The notes beneath the pieces were generated by a model, which made no database searches, had not been told where the DNA came from, and saw nothing but the letters and a program-made list of their open reading frames with translations. From Demequina capsici (GTDB lineage Bacteria; Actinomycetota; Actinomycetes; Actinomycetales; Demequinaceae), in assembly GCF_032102965.1 (NCBI RefSeq), contig NZ_CP134880.1, positions 868,001 to 932,000 on the forward strand: a stretch of DNA of 64,000 nt, written 5' to 3'. Position 1 is the first letter of the stretch, and each line of letters starts with the position of its first letter. The translations under genes and the position numbers were made by a program. This document shows, piece by piece, positions 19,098 through 28,329 of the stretch.

Positions 19098-21817
19098 GCC
19101 GGTGGCTCCGCACGGTCGAGCGCCGTCGTGATCCGCTCGGTCAGCTGCTCCGCGGTGTACGGCTTCGTCAGCAGGAGCACGCCGTCGTCGAGCCGACCGT
19201 TGTGCAGCACCACGTTCTCGGTGTACCCCGACGTGAACAGGACAGGCGTGTCGGGACGGCGTCGGAGGAACTCTTCGGCCAGATCCCGGCCTGTCATGCC
19301 GTCCGGCATGATCACATCGGTGAACAGCAGGTCCACCGGGCCGACGGTGTCGAGCAGCGCCAGCGCCTCCGGTCCGGACGGCGCGGCGTGCACTGTGTGG
19401 CCCAGGCTCCGCAGGCGTTCCGTGGCGAACGCCCGCACAAGGTCGTCGTCCTCAGCGAGCAGGATGGTGGCGGGTCTGATGGGTCTGAGCGGCGGCAGCC
19501 CGTTCACGAGCTGCACGGCGGGCGTGACCGACGGCGGCAGGTAGAGCTTGAAGGTCGTGCCCACGCCGGCTTCGGAGTAGGCGCTGATGTAGCCGCCGCT
19601 CTGCTTGACGAAGCCCCAGACCATGGCGAGGCCCAGGCCGGACCCCTTGCCGGTCGCCTTCGTGGTGAAGAAGGGCTCGAAGAGGCGCTCGACCTCCTCG
19701 GGGCCGATGCCGTGGCCCGTGTCGGAGACGTCGATCATGACGTAGTGCCCTGGGGTCGCCTCGGCGTGGGTGGCGCAGTAGTCGGCGTCGAGCTCGGCCT
19801 CCGTGGCGCCGATCGTGAGCCGACCGCCGTCGGGCATGGCGTCGCGGGCGTTCAGCACCAGGTTGAGAAGCGCATTGTCGAACTGTCCCGAGTCGACCAT
19901 GATCGCAGGCAGACCGACGCTCGGCACGATGATCAGCTCCACGAGCTCGCCGAGCGTGCGCTTGAGCATCGGTGCGAGCCCGGACAGCCGATCCTCGAGA
20001 TCCACCGCGCTGGGGCTCAGCGGCTGCTTGCGAGCGAACGACAGCAGACGGGCCGTCAGGTCTGCTCCGCGCTTCGCGGACTCGACCACGAGCTCGGCCA
20101 TCTCGCGCGCCTCGTGTCCGACTGCGGGATCGTTGACCACCGCCTCTGCGCCGCCCAGCACCACCGTGAGCACGTTGTTGAAGTCGTGTGCGATGCCCCC
20201 GGTGAGGCGCCCCACGGATTCGAGCTTCTGTGCCTGCGACAGCTGCTCCGACAGTCGATGGATCTCGGTGACGTCGCGATGGAAGACCGAGAGCCCGCTC
20301 CGTGTGGGGGTGGCGGTGACGGAGAACCACCGGTTCAGGGCCTCGCTGAAGTACGTGAACGAGCTGGGGGTGCCCGTGCTCATCGCGATCTGGAGCTGTT
20401 CGGAGGCCTCGCGGTCCGGCTCGAAGCCGAACACGCTCCAGAACTCCTCTCCGACGACGTCGACGGAGAGCCGGTCGATCATCGCCTTGGCGGCCGAGTT
20501 CGCGTAGAGGATGCGCCATTCCCGATCGACCGCGTAGACGCCGTCGGTCGTCGACTCGAGGATGGTGGCGCGCTCGGCGGCAAGGTCCTCCGCTCGCTGG
20601 CGCAGCTCGCGGGTCGAGTCCACGTTGACCGTGGCTCCCCACCAGCGGATCACCGTGCCGTCCTCGTCGCGCTCCGGCTCGGCGCTGACGTGGAACCACT
20701 CGTACTCGCCGTCAGCCCTCCTGTACCTGTGCTCGATGTCGTACGTCGCGCCGGTGCGGATCGACGTCTCCCACGCCTCGGACACGCGATCGCGGTCGTC
20801 GGGGTGGATCATGCTCTTCCAGTGCTCGCCCTGCCCCGCCTCGGGCCCCGCACCGGTGAACGTGCGCATCGCCTCGTTGGCGTACTCGATCTGGCCGTCG
20901 GCGCCCGCGCTCCAGACGGCGAAAGGGACCGCGGCCGTCAACGCCGCGAAGCGGCGCCGCGTGCGCTCGAGCTCTGATTCAGCGGCCGCCCATCGGGTGA
21001 TGTCCTGGACGGAGCCGTGGACGAGCGTGCGTCCATGCTCGTCCATCTGCAGCGGGTCTCCCATGATGACGACTCGCTTGAGCGTGCCGCTGCCTCCGGT
21101 GAACTCGAACTCCTCGCGAAAAGGGCTGCCGGTCTCGAGCGCCGCGGTGAAGGTGCTGAGGACCCGGGTGCGCTCGTCCTCGGCGATGAGCCCGAGCGCG
21201 GTGTCGACGTCGGTGGGGGTGAAGGGGCGTCCTTCGACGATCTCTGCGGCGCGTTCGTGCCACGTGACAGTCTGCGCCTCGGGGTCGAAGGTCCATGTGC
21301 CGATCGGCGCGATCAGTGAGGCGGTGTCGAGCATCCGGCTGTCGCGTTCGTGAGCATGCTCGGCGGAGCGCAGCGCGACGACGAGGCGTGCGTTCTCCTC
21401 CGTGCGCCGCAGTGCGAGCAGGCTTGCGGCGCCGGACAGCACGATCAGCACGATGGCGGTGAGGTGGGAGAACGCGACCGGTCCGCGATCATAGGCCGAG
21501 TTGGACAGCTCGCTCGTCATCATCGACGCCGCGATCACGGTGGCCGTGGCCCCCGTGAGATACACGGCCAAGCGGGAGCGTGTGAAGGCGGATGCGAGCA
21601 CGACCAACGCGTACATCGACGAGATGTCGTACCCGCGTGGGAGCCAGAGGTCGGTGAGGAGGATCGCAAGGAGCGCGGCGTTGATGAGGATCGCGATGAC
21701 CGCGGGATGCGGGCGCACAGCGGTGGGCCGTATGCCCGTGCGCGCCGAGACGGCCGTGCCACGGCGGGGGTCCTGCGTGCTGGGACCAGCGGTCCCTCCC
21801 TCAGCGGACGGCGCCAT
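19094..21817 (-). CDS. Membrane hybrid sensor histidine kinase with extra PAS domains
   Basis: The 907-residue protein is the largest of the three kinases. It has four N-terminal helices (about 35-140), three PAS/PAC units (about 165-530), HisKA with His544 in GGIAHDFNN, HATPase (DTGHGIGPE, GKGSGLGLAM) and a C-terminal receiver with FTDVIMPDG (Asp about 833). PAS-PAC motifs such as GEHWKSMIHPDDRDRVSE are clear. A TAGCAT hexamer lies six bases upstream of the ATG, suggesting leaderless transcription. The downstream receiver-EAL gene overlaps by four bases. The N-terminus was chosen at the first Met; there is no obvious alternative. Confidence 0.92.
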   Translation of the reverse strand: MAPSAEGGTAGPSTQDPRRGTAVSARTGIRPTAVRPHPAVIAILINAALLAILLTDLWLPRGYDISSMYALVVLASAFTRSRLAVYLTGATATVIAASMMTSELSNSAYDRGPVAFSHLTAIVLIVLSGAASLLALRRTEENARLVVALRSAEHAHERDSRMLDTASLIAPIGTWTFDPEAQTVTWHERAAEIVEGRPFTPTDVDTALGLIAEDERTRVLSTFTAALETGSPFREEFEFTGGSGTLKRVVIMGDPLQMDEHGRTLVHGSVQDITRWAAAESELERTRRRFAALTAAVPFAVWSAGADGQIEYANEAMRTFTGAGPEAGQGEHWKSMIHPDDRDRVSEAWETSIRTGATYDIEHRYRRADGEYEWFHVSAEPERDEDGTVIRWWGATVNVDSTRELRQRAEDLAAERATILESTTDGVYAVDREWRILYANSAAKAMIDRLSVDVVGEEFWSVFGFEPDREASEQLQIAMSTGTPSSFTYFSEALNRWFSVTATPTRSGLSVFHRDVTEIHRLSEQLSQAQKLESVGRLTGGIAHDFNNVLTVVLGGAEAVVNDPAVGHEAREMAELVVESAKRGADLTARLLSFARKQPLSPSAVDLEDRLSGLAPMLKRTLGELVELIIVPSVGLPAIMVDSGQFDNALLNLVLNARDAMPDGGRLTIGATEAELDADYCATHAEATPGHYVMIDVSDTGHGIGPEEVERLFEPFFTTKATGKGSGLGLAMVWGFVKQSGGYISAYSEAGVGTTFKLYLPPSVTPAVQLVNGLPPLRPIRPATILLAEDDDLVRAFATERLRSLGHTVHAAPSGPEALALLDTVGPVDLLFTDVIMPDGMTGRDLAEEFLRRRPDTPVLFTSGYTENVVLHNGRLDDGVLLLTKPYTAEQLTERITTALDRAEPPA

Positions 21818-21866
21818 GCGGCCATGCTACCGAGGGTCTTGCGAGGCGGGCAGGACCTTGTGACGA

Positions 21867-21909
21867 GGTGGGCACCCAGGCTGAGAGGGGTCAGTCCGGG
21901 GTGCCCACC
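21867..21909 (-). terminator. Hairpin terminator after the beta-propeller gene
   Basis: GGTGGGCACCC (21867-21877) and GGGTGCCCACC (21899-21909) form a perfect 11-bp stem with a 21-nt loop, 15 bp after the stop of the upstream minus-strand gene and before the kinase start. Confidence 0.65.
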
Positions 21910-21924
21910 CCGTCGGTGAGTGCC

Positions 21925-23505
21925 CTACTTCGCGTCGGTCCGTCGGCGGCGTGTGATGAGCAGGCCCGCTCCGAGGACGAGTGCTGCGATCGTGGCTGCG
22001 ATCGCGAGGGACGGTGAGGCGCCGGTCTGTGCCAGCTGCGAGGTGCCCGCCGCTGGCGTGTCGGCGAGGACGACTGTCGCGGTGGTGGCGGCGGTCGCGG
22101 AGGGAACCGTGGTCGACTGGGGGCTCGAGGTGGGCGTCGGCGTCACGGGTGTCGCGGCGGGCGCCTCATCCTCCGAGGCGAGCTCGCTCGAGGTGGGAGA
22201 TGCCGACGGCGTCGTCTCGGCGGGTGCGGATTCGGACGGGGTGGTCTCGTGCGGTGTGTCGGCCGCGGGAGCCGTGTCGGTGGGAGCCGGCTCGTCGGAT
22301 GCCGCCGGCGCGCTTGAGGCGTCGTCCGACGGGGACGGAGACGTGGGTCCCTCCGGCTGCGCGGGAGTCGTGGCGCACGGGCAGTCCGCAGGCGCCGTCG
22401 GCGTCGTCGTGGGAGCCGTCGTCGGAGCGGACGAGTGGCCGTCGCACGGCGTGCTGGGCTTCGTCAGCTCAGGGTTGTCGACGACGACGGGTGTCCCGTC
22501 ATCGCCGTCCTCGACGTGGGCGGAGGACCCGTCGCAGAGCACCGTCATGGTGAAGGAGGCGGAGGCGCTGACGGTGATGGTCGTGGTGATGGCGTAGCTC
22601 TGCGCATCCACGGCGGTGACGGTGCCGTCGACCGTCGCGCTGACGACGATCTGAGTGCCGTCGGGCGTCACCTGCACCGCGTGGGGCGAGTGGCCCGTGG
22701 CGATGGTGGTGATCTGCGCTCCCGTGCTCGCGTCGAGCACCACGACGCCATCGAGGTCGGGCGAGGCGACGAGGAGCGTCGCGTCGCCGTCGGTCAGGGC
22801 GAGGCCGCGTGCGTCCGCCCCGTGGGGGAGCCGGAAGGATGCGACGGTGGTCCCGGTGCGTGCGTCGACCTTCTTGACCTTGCCGGAATGCATCTCGCTG
22901 ACCCACAGGACGCTTCCGTCGGCCGAGGCGACGACGTCGTACGGAGAGGAGAACCCCGTGTAACGCGACACCACGTGGGTCGAGGTGTCGATCTTGCTGA
23001 CGGTGCTATGGCTGTCGCCGCTCGCGACGAGCGCCGCGCTGCCGTCCGCGGTGAAGGAGATGCTCGACGCGGCGCCGGACGCGACGGTGGCCGTGATCTC
23101 GTGGGTCGCGGTGTCGACGATCGCGATGTCGCTCTGTGCGCTCGCGGCGGCGTGGGCGACGAGCGAGCCCCGCCCTGTCGACGCGCCCGTGCTGGCGTGC
23201 GCGAATGCGGAGGCGGCGACCACGACCCACGCCTGCGAGCCGTCGGGCGTCACCGCGATGCTGGACTGGGCACCTCCGACGGCGATGGCGGAGGTCGCCA
23301 TCCCGGTGGCGAGGTCGTTGACGGAGATCGCGCCGCCGGCGCCGTCCGTGATGAAGGCGGTGGTGCAGTCCGGGGTGATGGCGATCTGGTGGTCTGCGGG
23401 GCTTGCGGGAGTGGGCTCGGTCTCGCAGGCGGCTGCAGGTGATGCGACGAGCGCGGCGGCGCTGGCGAGCGCGAGCATCATGGTGGGGCGTGGACGGAGG
23501 TGCAT
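21925..23505 (-). CDS. Secreted YVTN-type beta-propeller protein with LAXTG sorting signal
   Basis: The 526-residue product has a Sec signal peptide (residues 1 to about 30, ending in PAAAC) and a repeat domain of seven-bladed YVTN type (about 40-335). Repeated elements include IAVTPDGSQAWVV, VQVTPDGTQIVVS and similar. A long Pro/Ser/Thr/Ala-rich spacer follows (about 345-490). LAQTG, a hydrophobic helix and an RRRR tail close the protein. LAXTG is the recognition sequence of actinobacterial class E sortases, so it should be covalently attached to peptidoglycan. Function may be adhesion or protein display; no enzyme motif is present. No sortase gene is in the window. Confidence 0.85.
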   Translation of the reverse strand: MHLRPRPTMMLALASAAALVASPAAACETEPTPASPADHQIAITPDCTTAFITDGAGGAISVNDLATGMATSAIAVGGAQSSIAVTPDGSQAWVVVAASAFAHASTGASTGRGSLVAHAAASAQSDIAIVDTATHEITATVASGAASSISFTADGSAALVASGDSHSTVSKIDTSTHVVSRYTGFSSPYDVVASADGSVLWVSEMHSGKVKKVDARTGTTVASFRLPHGADARGLALTDGDATLLVASPDLDGVVVLDASTGAQITTIATGHSPHAVQVTPDGTQIVVSATVDGTVTAVDAQSYAITTTITVSASASFTMTVLCDGSSAHVEDGDDGTPVVVDNPELTKPSTPCDGHSSAPTTAPTTTPTAPADCPCATTPAQPEGPTSPSPSDDASSAPAASDEPAPTDTAPAADTPHETTPSESAPAETTPSASPTSSELASEDEAPAATPVTPTPTSSPQSTTVPSATAATTATVVLADTPAAGTSQLAQTGASPSLAIAATIAALVLGAGLLITRRRRTDAK

Positions 23506-23675
23506 GGCTTTCCCTTCGGATGACGTGCCACCAGCGAGGATGGGCTTGGCACGGCACCGAAACTGTGGCACAGGATGTCGGGAATGCGCCCGTATGTCCG
23601 TATTGCTGTGGAGAACTCGTCCGGTCAGAGGTGACGCGTGCGTGCGGCGCTCCTCGAACAGGGCAGGATGGACCC

Positions 23676-24731
23676 ATGCATGGCGAGTACAAGGTCCCTG
23701 GCGGCAAGCTCGTCGTCGCCGACGTCGAGGTGTCGGAAGGCGATTCCCCCAGGCTCACGAGCGTCGTCGTCTCCGGGGACTTCTTCATGGAGCCCGCTGA
23801 GGCGATCCTCGAGATCAACGCGGCGCTCGCGGGGCTGCCGGTCTCCACAGCGGTCGGGCCCATGGCGGAGGCTGTCGCCCACGCGACCGCCGGCGCCACC
23901 ATGGTCGGGTTCAGCCCGGAGGCCGTCGCGATCGCGGTGCGGCGCGCGCTGGGCCACGCGACCAGCTGGCACGACCACACGTTCCAGGTGATCCATGACG
24001 CCCCCCGCGCGCCCCACATGCAGATGGCGCTGGACGAGATCCTCAGCCAGGAGGTCGCCGCGGGCCGTCGCGGTCCGACGCTGCGCGTGTGGGAGTGGGA
24101 GCGCAACGCCGTCGTGATCGGGTCCTTCCAGTCGTTCAGGAACGAGATCGACGTGGAGGGGGCCGCGCGTCACGACGTGACGGTGACCCGCCGCGTCTCC
24201 GGCGGGGGCGCGATGTTCATCCAGCCGGGCAACACCATCACGTACTCGCTGTCGGTGCCCGCCTCGCTGGTGGAGGGGCTCAGCTTCGAGCAGTCCTACG
24301 CCTTCCTCGACGACTGGGTGCTCGGGGCGCTGCGTGAGCTGGGCATCGACGCGACGTACGTGCCGCTCAACGACATCGCGTCGCCAGCCGGGAAGATCGC
24401 CGGCGCCGCCCAGAAGCGGTATGCAGCGGGCGCGGTGCTGCACCACGTCACGATGGCCTACGACATCGATGCCGATGCGATGCTGGACGTGCTGCGGATC
24501 GGCAGGGAGAAGCTGTCGGACAAGGGCACGAAGAGCGCCAACAAGCGTGTGGACCCGCTCCGCAGCCAGACAGGCATGCCGCGCGACGAGGTGATCGAGG
24601 CGTTCCTCGCGCACTTCGCGTCGCGCTACGCCACCGTGGCGGGAGAGGTGACGGCAGACGAGGTCGCACAGGCCGAGGGCATGGTCGAACGGAAGTTCGG
24701 CACGCAGGAGTGGATCAGGCTGGTCCCGTAG
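23676..24731 (+). CDS. Lipoate-protein ligase family protein with N-terminal accessory domain
   Basis: The 351-residue protein has the lipoate/biotin ligase catalytic core in its C-terminal two thirds: RRVSGGGAMFIQPGNT (lipoyl-AMP loop) and the catalytic Lys in GKIAGAAQKR. The first 90 residues (EYKVPGGKLVVADVE, then VVVSGDFFMEPAEAI) resemble the small accessory domain that normally follows the catalytic core in bacterial LplA or is a separate LplB in archaea. It would attach lipoate or octanoate to E2/GcvH proteins. The ATG at 23676 begins the family similarity, and CAGGAT six bases before could be a -10. It is divergent from the sortase-anchored protein. Confidence 0.85.
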   Translation: MHGEYKVPGGKLVVADVEVSEGDSPRLTSVVVSGDFFMEPAEAILEINAALAGLPVSTAVGPMAEAVAHATAGATMVGFSPEAVAIAVRRALGHATSWHDHTFQVIHDAPRAPHMQMALDEILSQEVAAGRRGPTLRVWEWERNAVVIGSFQSFRNEIDVEGAARHDVTVTRRVSGGGAMFIQPGNTITYSLSVPASLVEGLSFEQSYAFLDDWVLGALRELGIDATYVPLNDIASPAGKIAGAAQKRYAAGAVLHHVTMAYDIDADAMLDVLRIGREKLSDKGTKSANKRVDPLRSQTGMPRDEVIEAFLAHFASRYATVAGEVTADEVAQAEGMVERKFGTQEWIRLVP

Positions 24732-24737
24732 GCGAGG

Positions 24738-25460
24738 TCAGAGGCTGACGCCCACAAGGGTGCCGATGCCGTAGGTGACCGCCATCGCGATGGCGCCTCC
24801 GAGGATGTTGCGGAGCACCGCCTTCGTGGGCGGGGACTTCGCGATGTACGCCGACACGTATCCGGTGATGGCCAGGGCGGCGATCACGAGGACGAACGTC
24901 AGCGGGATGCGCCACCCTGCAGGCGGCAGGGTCGTCGTGAGGAGCGGCGTCAGGCCGCCGATCGTGAAGGCGATGATTGAGGCGACGCCGGCGGCCCACG
25001 GGTTCGTGAGGTCGTCGGGATCGATTCCCAGGTGCATGCGCGCGTGGATGTCCAGCGGGTCCTTCGCCATCTGCTCGGTGGCGGCCGCGCGTGCGGTGGC
25101 CTCGCTCATGCCCGTGTCCATGTTGAGCCGTACCAGCTGCTCGCGCTCCCATTCCGGGCGCGCGCGCTGCCAGATCCGCTCGCGGTCCAGCAGCGCCTCC
25201 TCGGCGTCGCGCTGGGCGGACACCGACACGTATTCGCCCACGCCCATGGAGAGCGCGCCACCGACGATGCCCGCGATCGCGGTGATGATGATGATGTGCA
25301 GGTCCGTGGTGGCCGCGGCGACGCCCACGAGCATCGCGGCGATGGAGACGATGCCGTCGTTCGCGCCGAGAACCCCCGCGCGCAGCCAGTTGAGGCGCGA
25401 CGACATCGCCTCCTCGTCCGGGCCGGCGAAGATGTCTGGGCGGTGGGTGTCGCGTGCCAT
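24738..25460 (-). CDS. VIT1/CCC1-family Fe2+/Mn2+ transporter
   Basis: The 240-residue membrane protein begins with WLRAGVLGANDGIVS, the characteristic first helix, followed by GGALSMGVGEYVSVSAQRDAEEA, the second family motif. The cytoplasmic metal-binding region is rich in Glu (EEALLDRERIWQRARPEWER), and three further helices end the protein. Homologues move ferrous iron or manganese out of the cytoplasm. On the minus strand TACCCT lies exactly six bases before the ATG at 25460 (leaderless). A DtxR/IdeR-like palindrome is centred about 50 bp upstream of the start. It is convergent with the lipoate ligase gene. Confidence 0.9.
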   Translation of the reverse strand: MARDTHRPDIFAGPDEEAMSSRLNWLRAGVLGANDGIVSIAAMLVGVAAATTDLHIIIITAIAGIVGGALSMGVGEYVSVSAQRDAEEALLDRERIWQRARPEWEREQLVRLNMDTGMSEATARAAATEQMAKDPLDIHARMHLGIDPDDLTNPWAAGVASIIAFTIGGLTPLLTTTLPPAGWRIPLTFVLVIAALAITGYVSAYIAKSPPTKAVLRNILGGAIAMAVTYGIGTLVGVSL

Positions 25461-25501
25461 GGGTGAAGGGTAGGGCCGTGCGGTGCATACCGCCAGGCAG
25501 T

Positions 25502-25520
25502 TGAGGCTTGGCTTACCTGG
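25502..25520. promoter_or_regulatory. DtxR/IdeR-like iron box upstream of the VIT-family gene
   Basis: The 19-mer TGAGGCTTGGCTTACCTGG matches the DtxR/IdeR consensus TTAGGTTAGGCTAACCTAA at 13 of 19 positions, including the AGG..GGCT..ACCT core. It is centred about 51 bp upstream of the predicted leaderless start of the Fe/Mn transporter. That position, upstream of the core promoter, would fit iron-dependent activation rather than repression. Confidence 0.4.
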
Positions 25521-25541
25521 CACAGGCTCCGCGTCGCGGTC

Positions 25542-26276
25542 TCACGCGGACGGGCGTGCTCCCATGATCGCCGTGCCCACCCGCACCATGGTGGCGCCCT
25601 CGGCGACCGCCCACTCGAGGTCCCCGGACATGCCCATGGACAGCTCCCACGCCTCGCGGAGGTCGTAGCGTCCGCGCTCGGACTCGATCAGCGCCGTGTC
25701 GCGGATCTCGCGCAGGACGCGGTACCCCGCGCGCACGGCCGCCTCGTCGGGGGAGTTCAGGCCGATGGTCATGAATCCCGTCACCGTGAGCATGGGCAGC
25801 GCCTGGACGGCCGACGCGAGCGCGAGCGCCTCCCCGGGCGCGATGCCCGCCTTCGACTCCTCGCCGGAGACGTTGACCTGGACCATCACGTCGAGGTCCT
25901 TCTCGCGTTCGAGCGCGAGCCTCGACAGCCGTTCGGCGAGCGCGAGCGAGTCGACCGTCTGGATGCACGTGGCATGCTCGACCGCGATCTGCGCCTTGTT
26001 GCGCTGCAGCTGGCCGATCACGTGGACGGTCGCCCCGGCCGCGGCAAGGACCGCGCCCTTGATCGCGAGCTCCTGCATGCGGGACTCGCCGACGAGCGTG
26101 CCGCCTGCCTGCACGACGGCACGGGCCGCGTCGGCATCCCACGTCTTCGTGGCCACCAGCAGGCGCACGCCGGCTCCGGCGCGCCCGCACGACGCCTCGG
26201 CCACGTGGATGCGTGCCTTCACCGCGGCCAGCGCGGCCCCGGGGTCCCAACCGGGGGTGGGCGGCTTGAGGTCCAT
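25542..26276 (-). CDS. yggS: YggS/PROSC-family PLP-binding protein
   Basis: The 244-residue protein binds pyridoxal phosphate through the Lys in LLVATKTW, with the other family signatures GESRMQEL, HVIGQLQRNK and LSMGMSGDLEWAVAEGATMVRVGTAIMG. The family has no catalytic activity known beyond PLP homeostasis and supply. The ATG at 26276 shares one base with the stop of the upstream ybaK gene (TGATG), so the two form a coupled pair. The VIT-family gene downstream has its own promoter. Confidence 0.92.
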   Translation of the reverse strand: MDLKPPTPGWDPGAALAAVKARIHVAEASCGRAGAGVRLLVATKTWDADAARAVVQAGGTLVGESRMQELAIKGAVLAAAGATVHVIGQLQRNKAQIAVEHATCIQTVDSLALAERLSRLALEREKDLDVMVQVNVSGEESKAGIAPGEALALASAVQALPMLTVTGFMTIGLNSPDEAAVRAGYRVLREIRDTALIESERGRYDLREAWELSMGMSGDLEWAVAEGATMVRVGTAIMGARPSA

Positions 26277-26776
26277 CAGCTCTCCTTCGCGATCGGGGCG
26301 ACCACCGCGCCCGTGAGTCGGATCAGATCGGCGGGGGCGAGCGAGATGTCCAGGCCGCGTCGTCCGCCGGACACGTAGACCTCGTCGAAGAGTTCCACCG
26401 TCTCGTCGATCGCCGTCGGGTGGGCGTTGCGCTGGCCGAGAGGGGAGATGCCTCCGACGACGTAGCCTGTCGCCCTCTCGGCCGCCCTGGGCTCCGCCAT
26501 CTCCGCGCGCTTGGCGCCGAACGCCTTGGCCAGCGCCTTGAGGTCCAGCATCCCGCCGACGGGCACGATCCCGACGCACAGGCGGCCGTCGACCTCCGAG
26601 CAGAGCGTCTTGAAGACCTGCTCGGGCTCGACGCCGAGCGCGACGGCGGCCTCCATGCCGTAGCTGAGGTCGGAGGCAGGGTCGTGCTCGTACTCATGCA
26701 CGCCGTGCGCCACCCCGGCTTCGATCAGCGCGTGGATGGCGGGCGTGCTTCCACCGGCGTCGTGCTTGCGGGACAT
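26276..26776 (-). CDS. ybaK: Cys-tRNA(Pro) deacylase, YbaK/EbsC type
   Basis: The 166-residue protein has the YbaK fold: a conserved Lys in [37 protein letters not shown] and a final [18 protein letters not shown]. The family hydrolyses cysteine mischarged on tRNA-Pro. ATG at 26776 is preferred; an in-frame upstream ATG (26785) adds three residues. It overlaps yggS by one base and diverges from RNase HI. Confidence 0.9.
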   Translation of the reverse strand: MSRKHDAGGSTPAIHALIEAGVAHGVHEYEHDPASDLSYGMEAAVALGVEPEQVFKTLCSEVDGRLCVGIVPVGGMLDLKALAKAFGAKRAEMAEPRAAERATGYVVGGISPLGQRNAHPTAIDETVELFDEVYVSGGRRGLDISLAPADLIRLTGAVVAPIAKES

Positions 26777-26885
26777 GGGGACCATTCTGTCCCGTCCGCG
26801 TCCATGGATGTCGCCGTCCTCTCATCTGGTCGTCGCCCGCGTGCGCAGCGACAGCCTGACGCTCGATCCCGGCTACCGTATGCGG

Positions 26886-27332
26886 GTGGCAGACGAGACT
26901 CTCACCAAGGTCGACATGTGGACCGATGGCGCATGCAAGGGCAACCCTGGACCGGGCGGATGGGGCGTCCTGATGCGCTCCGGCGGCCGAGACAAGGAGC
27001 TCTTCGGGGGCGAGAAGGTCACGACCAACAACCGCATGGAGCTCATGGCGGTGATCGAGGGCCTCAAGACCCTGAATCGGCGCTGCGACGTCACGCTGCA
27101 CGTCGACTCCCAGTACGTGAAGAACGGCGCCCAGTCCTGGATGAAGGGCTGGAAGCGCAACGGCTGGAAGACGTCGAACAAGCAGCCCGTCAAGAACGTG
27201 GAGCTGTGGCAGGCGCTCGACGAGCAGCTGCAGCGCCACGACATCACCTGGGTATGGGTGAAGGGCCACGCGGGTGACCCGGGTAACGAGAAGGCGGACG
27301 AGCTCGCGAACCGCGGCACCCCCAGGCCCTGA
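26886..27332 (+). CDS. rnhA: Ribonuclease HI
   Basis: The 148-residue enzyme degrades RNA in RNA-DNA hybrids. Active-site acids are in [17 protein letters not shown] (Asp), [10 protein letters not shown] (Glu), LHVDSQYV (Asp) and [13 protein letters not shown] (Asp). A GTG at 26886 is chosen because TACCGT at 26874-26879 lies six bases before it, the leaderless arrangement seen throughout the window; an ATG two codons upstream (26880) immediately follows that hexamer and is less likely. It diverges from ybaK. Confidence 0.92.
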   Translation: MADETLTKVDMWTDGACKGNPGPGGWGVLMRSGGRDKELFGGEKVTTNNRMELMAVIEGLKTLNRRCDVTLHVDSQYVKNGAQSWMKGWKRNGWKTSNKQPVKNVELWQALDEQLQRHDITWVWVKGHAGDPGNEKADELANRGTPRP

Positions 27333-27408
27333 GCATGACGCCGTTCTCGCCGGATCGGATCGGCCGCAGGCGTGGCGCGCGGACGTCGGTCGACGGGAGG
27401 CCGCGCCC

Positions 27409-28329
27409 GTGAACGGCAGGCCCGCCGCGATCGGCGCGCTCGTGCTCACCTCGATCCTGTGGGGAACCACCGGCACCGCCGCCACCTTCGCACCGGACGC
27501 CGGCCCGCTCGCGATCGGCGCCGCCGCCCTGGGGATCGGCGGACTGCTGCAGGCGGCGATCGCCGTGCCGGCACTGCGCCGCGGTCGCGCGAGCCTCCGT
27601 GCGTCCTGGCGCATCGTCGCGGTGGGTGGGCTCGCGGTCGCCGTGTATCCGCTGGCGTTCTACTCGTCGATGCACCTGGCAGGCGTCGCGATCGGCACGA
27701 CGGTGTCGTTGGCGTCCGCGCCGCTCGCTGCGGGAGCGCTCGAGAGGGCGGTCGACGGGACTCGGCTCACGCGGGCGTGGCTGGTCGCGGCCGCCGTCGG
27801 CGCCGTGGGCGCCGGCCTGCTGAGCGCGTCGGACGTCCACGGAGGCTCTGACGGGTCCACGCTGTGGGGCATCCTGCTCGGCCTCGTCGCGGGCTGCACG
27901 TACGCGACGTACTCGTGGGCCGCGCGACGGCTCATGCAGGCGGGCACGCCGCGCGCCGCGTCGATGGGCGCGGTGTTCGGGCTGGGCGGACTGCTGCTGG
28001 TGCCCGTGCTGCTCGTCACAGGTGCGCCGCTGGTGGCCACCCATGCGGCGTTCGCGGTCGCTGCCTACATGGCGCTCGTGCCCATGTTCGTGGGGTATGT
28101 GCTGTTCGGCTTCGGGCTCGCGAAGGTGGGTGCGAGCACTGCGACGACGATCACCCTGCTCGAGCCCGCGGTGGCGGCAGTGCTCGCGTTCATGGTCGTC
28201 GGCGAGCGGCTCGGTCCGCTCGGATGGCTGGGCCTCGCGTTGATCGCGGTGGTGCTGGTGATGCTCGCGGTCGCGCCGGGGACCACCGATGTAGAGACAG
28301 GGGAGCCGGAGCTGGAGTCCCGCCTCTAG
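27409..28329 (+). CDS. DMT-superfamily (EamA) transporter
   Basis: The 306-residue integral membrane protein has about ten helices in two EamA repeats. SILWGTTGTAATFAPDAGPLAIGAA opens the first, LWGILLGLVAGCTYATYSWAARR opens the second, and EPAVAAVLAFMVVGERL closes the second repeat in typical form. EamA proteins export amino acids, purines or other metabolites; the substrate cannot be inferred. The start is a GTG behind GGGAGG. It follows rnhA by about 75 bp, and its TAG overlaps the TAG of the convergent glycosyltransferase gene. Confidence 0.88.
   Translation: MNGRPAAIGALVLTSILWGTTGTAATFAPDAGPLAIGAAALGIGGLLQAAIAVPALRRGRASLRASWRIVAVGGLAVAVYPLAFYSSMHLAGVAIGTTVSLASAPLAAGALERAVDGTRLTRAWLVAAAVGAVGAGLLSASDVHGGSDGSTLWGILLGLVAGCTYATYSWAARRLMQAGTPRAASMGAVFGLGGLLLVPVLLVTGAPLVATHAAFAVAAYMALVPMFVGYVLFGFGLAKVGASTATTITLLEPAVAAVLAFMVVGERLGPLGWLGLALIAVVLVMLAVAPGTTDVETGEPELESRL

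Noticed and set aside
21867..21909. CTGAGAG inside the hairpin loop, reminiscent of a TPP riboswitch (THI box).
   Set aside because: None of the other conserved TPP riboswitch segments is present and the element follows a gene rather than preceding a thiamine gene; it is a terminator.
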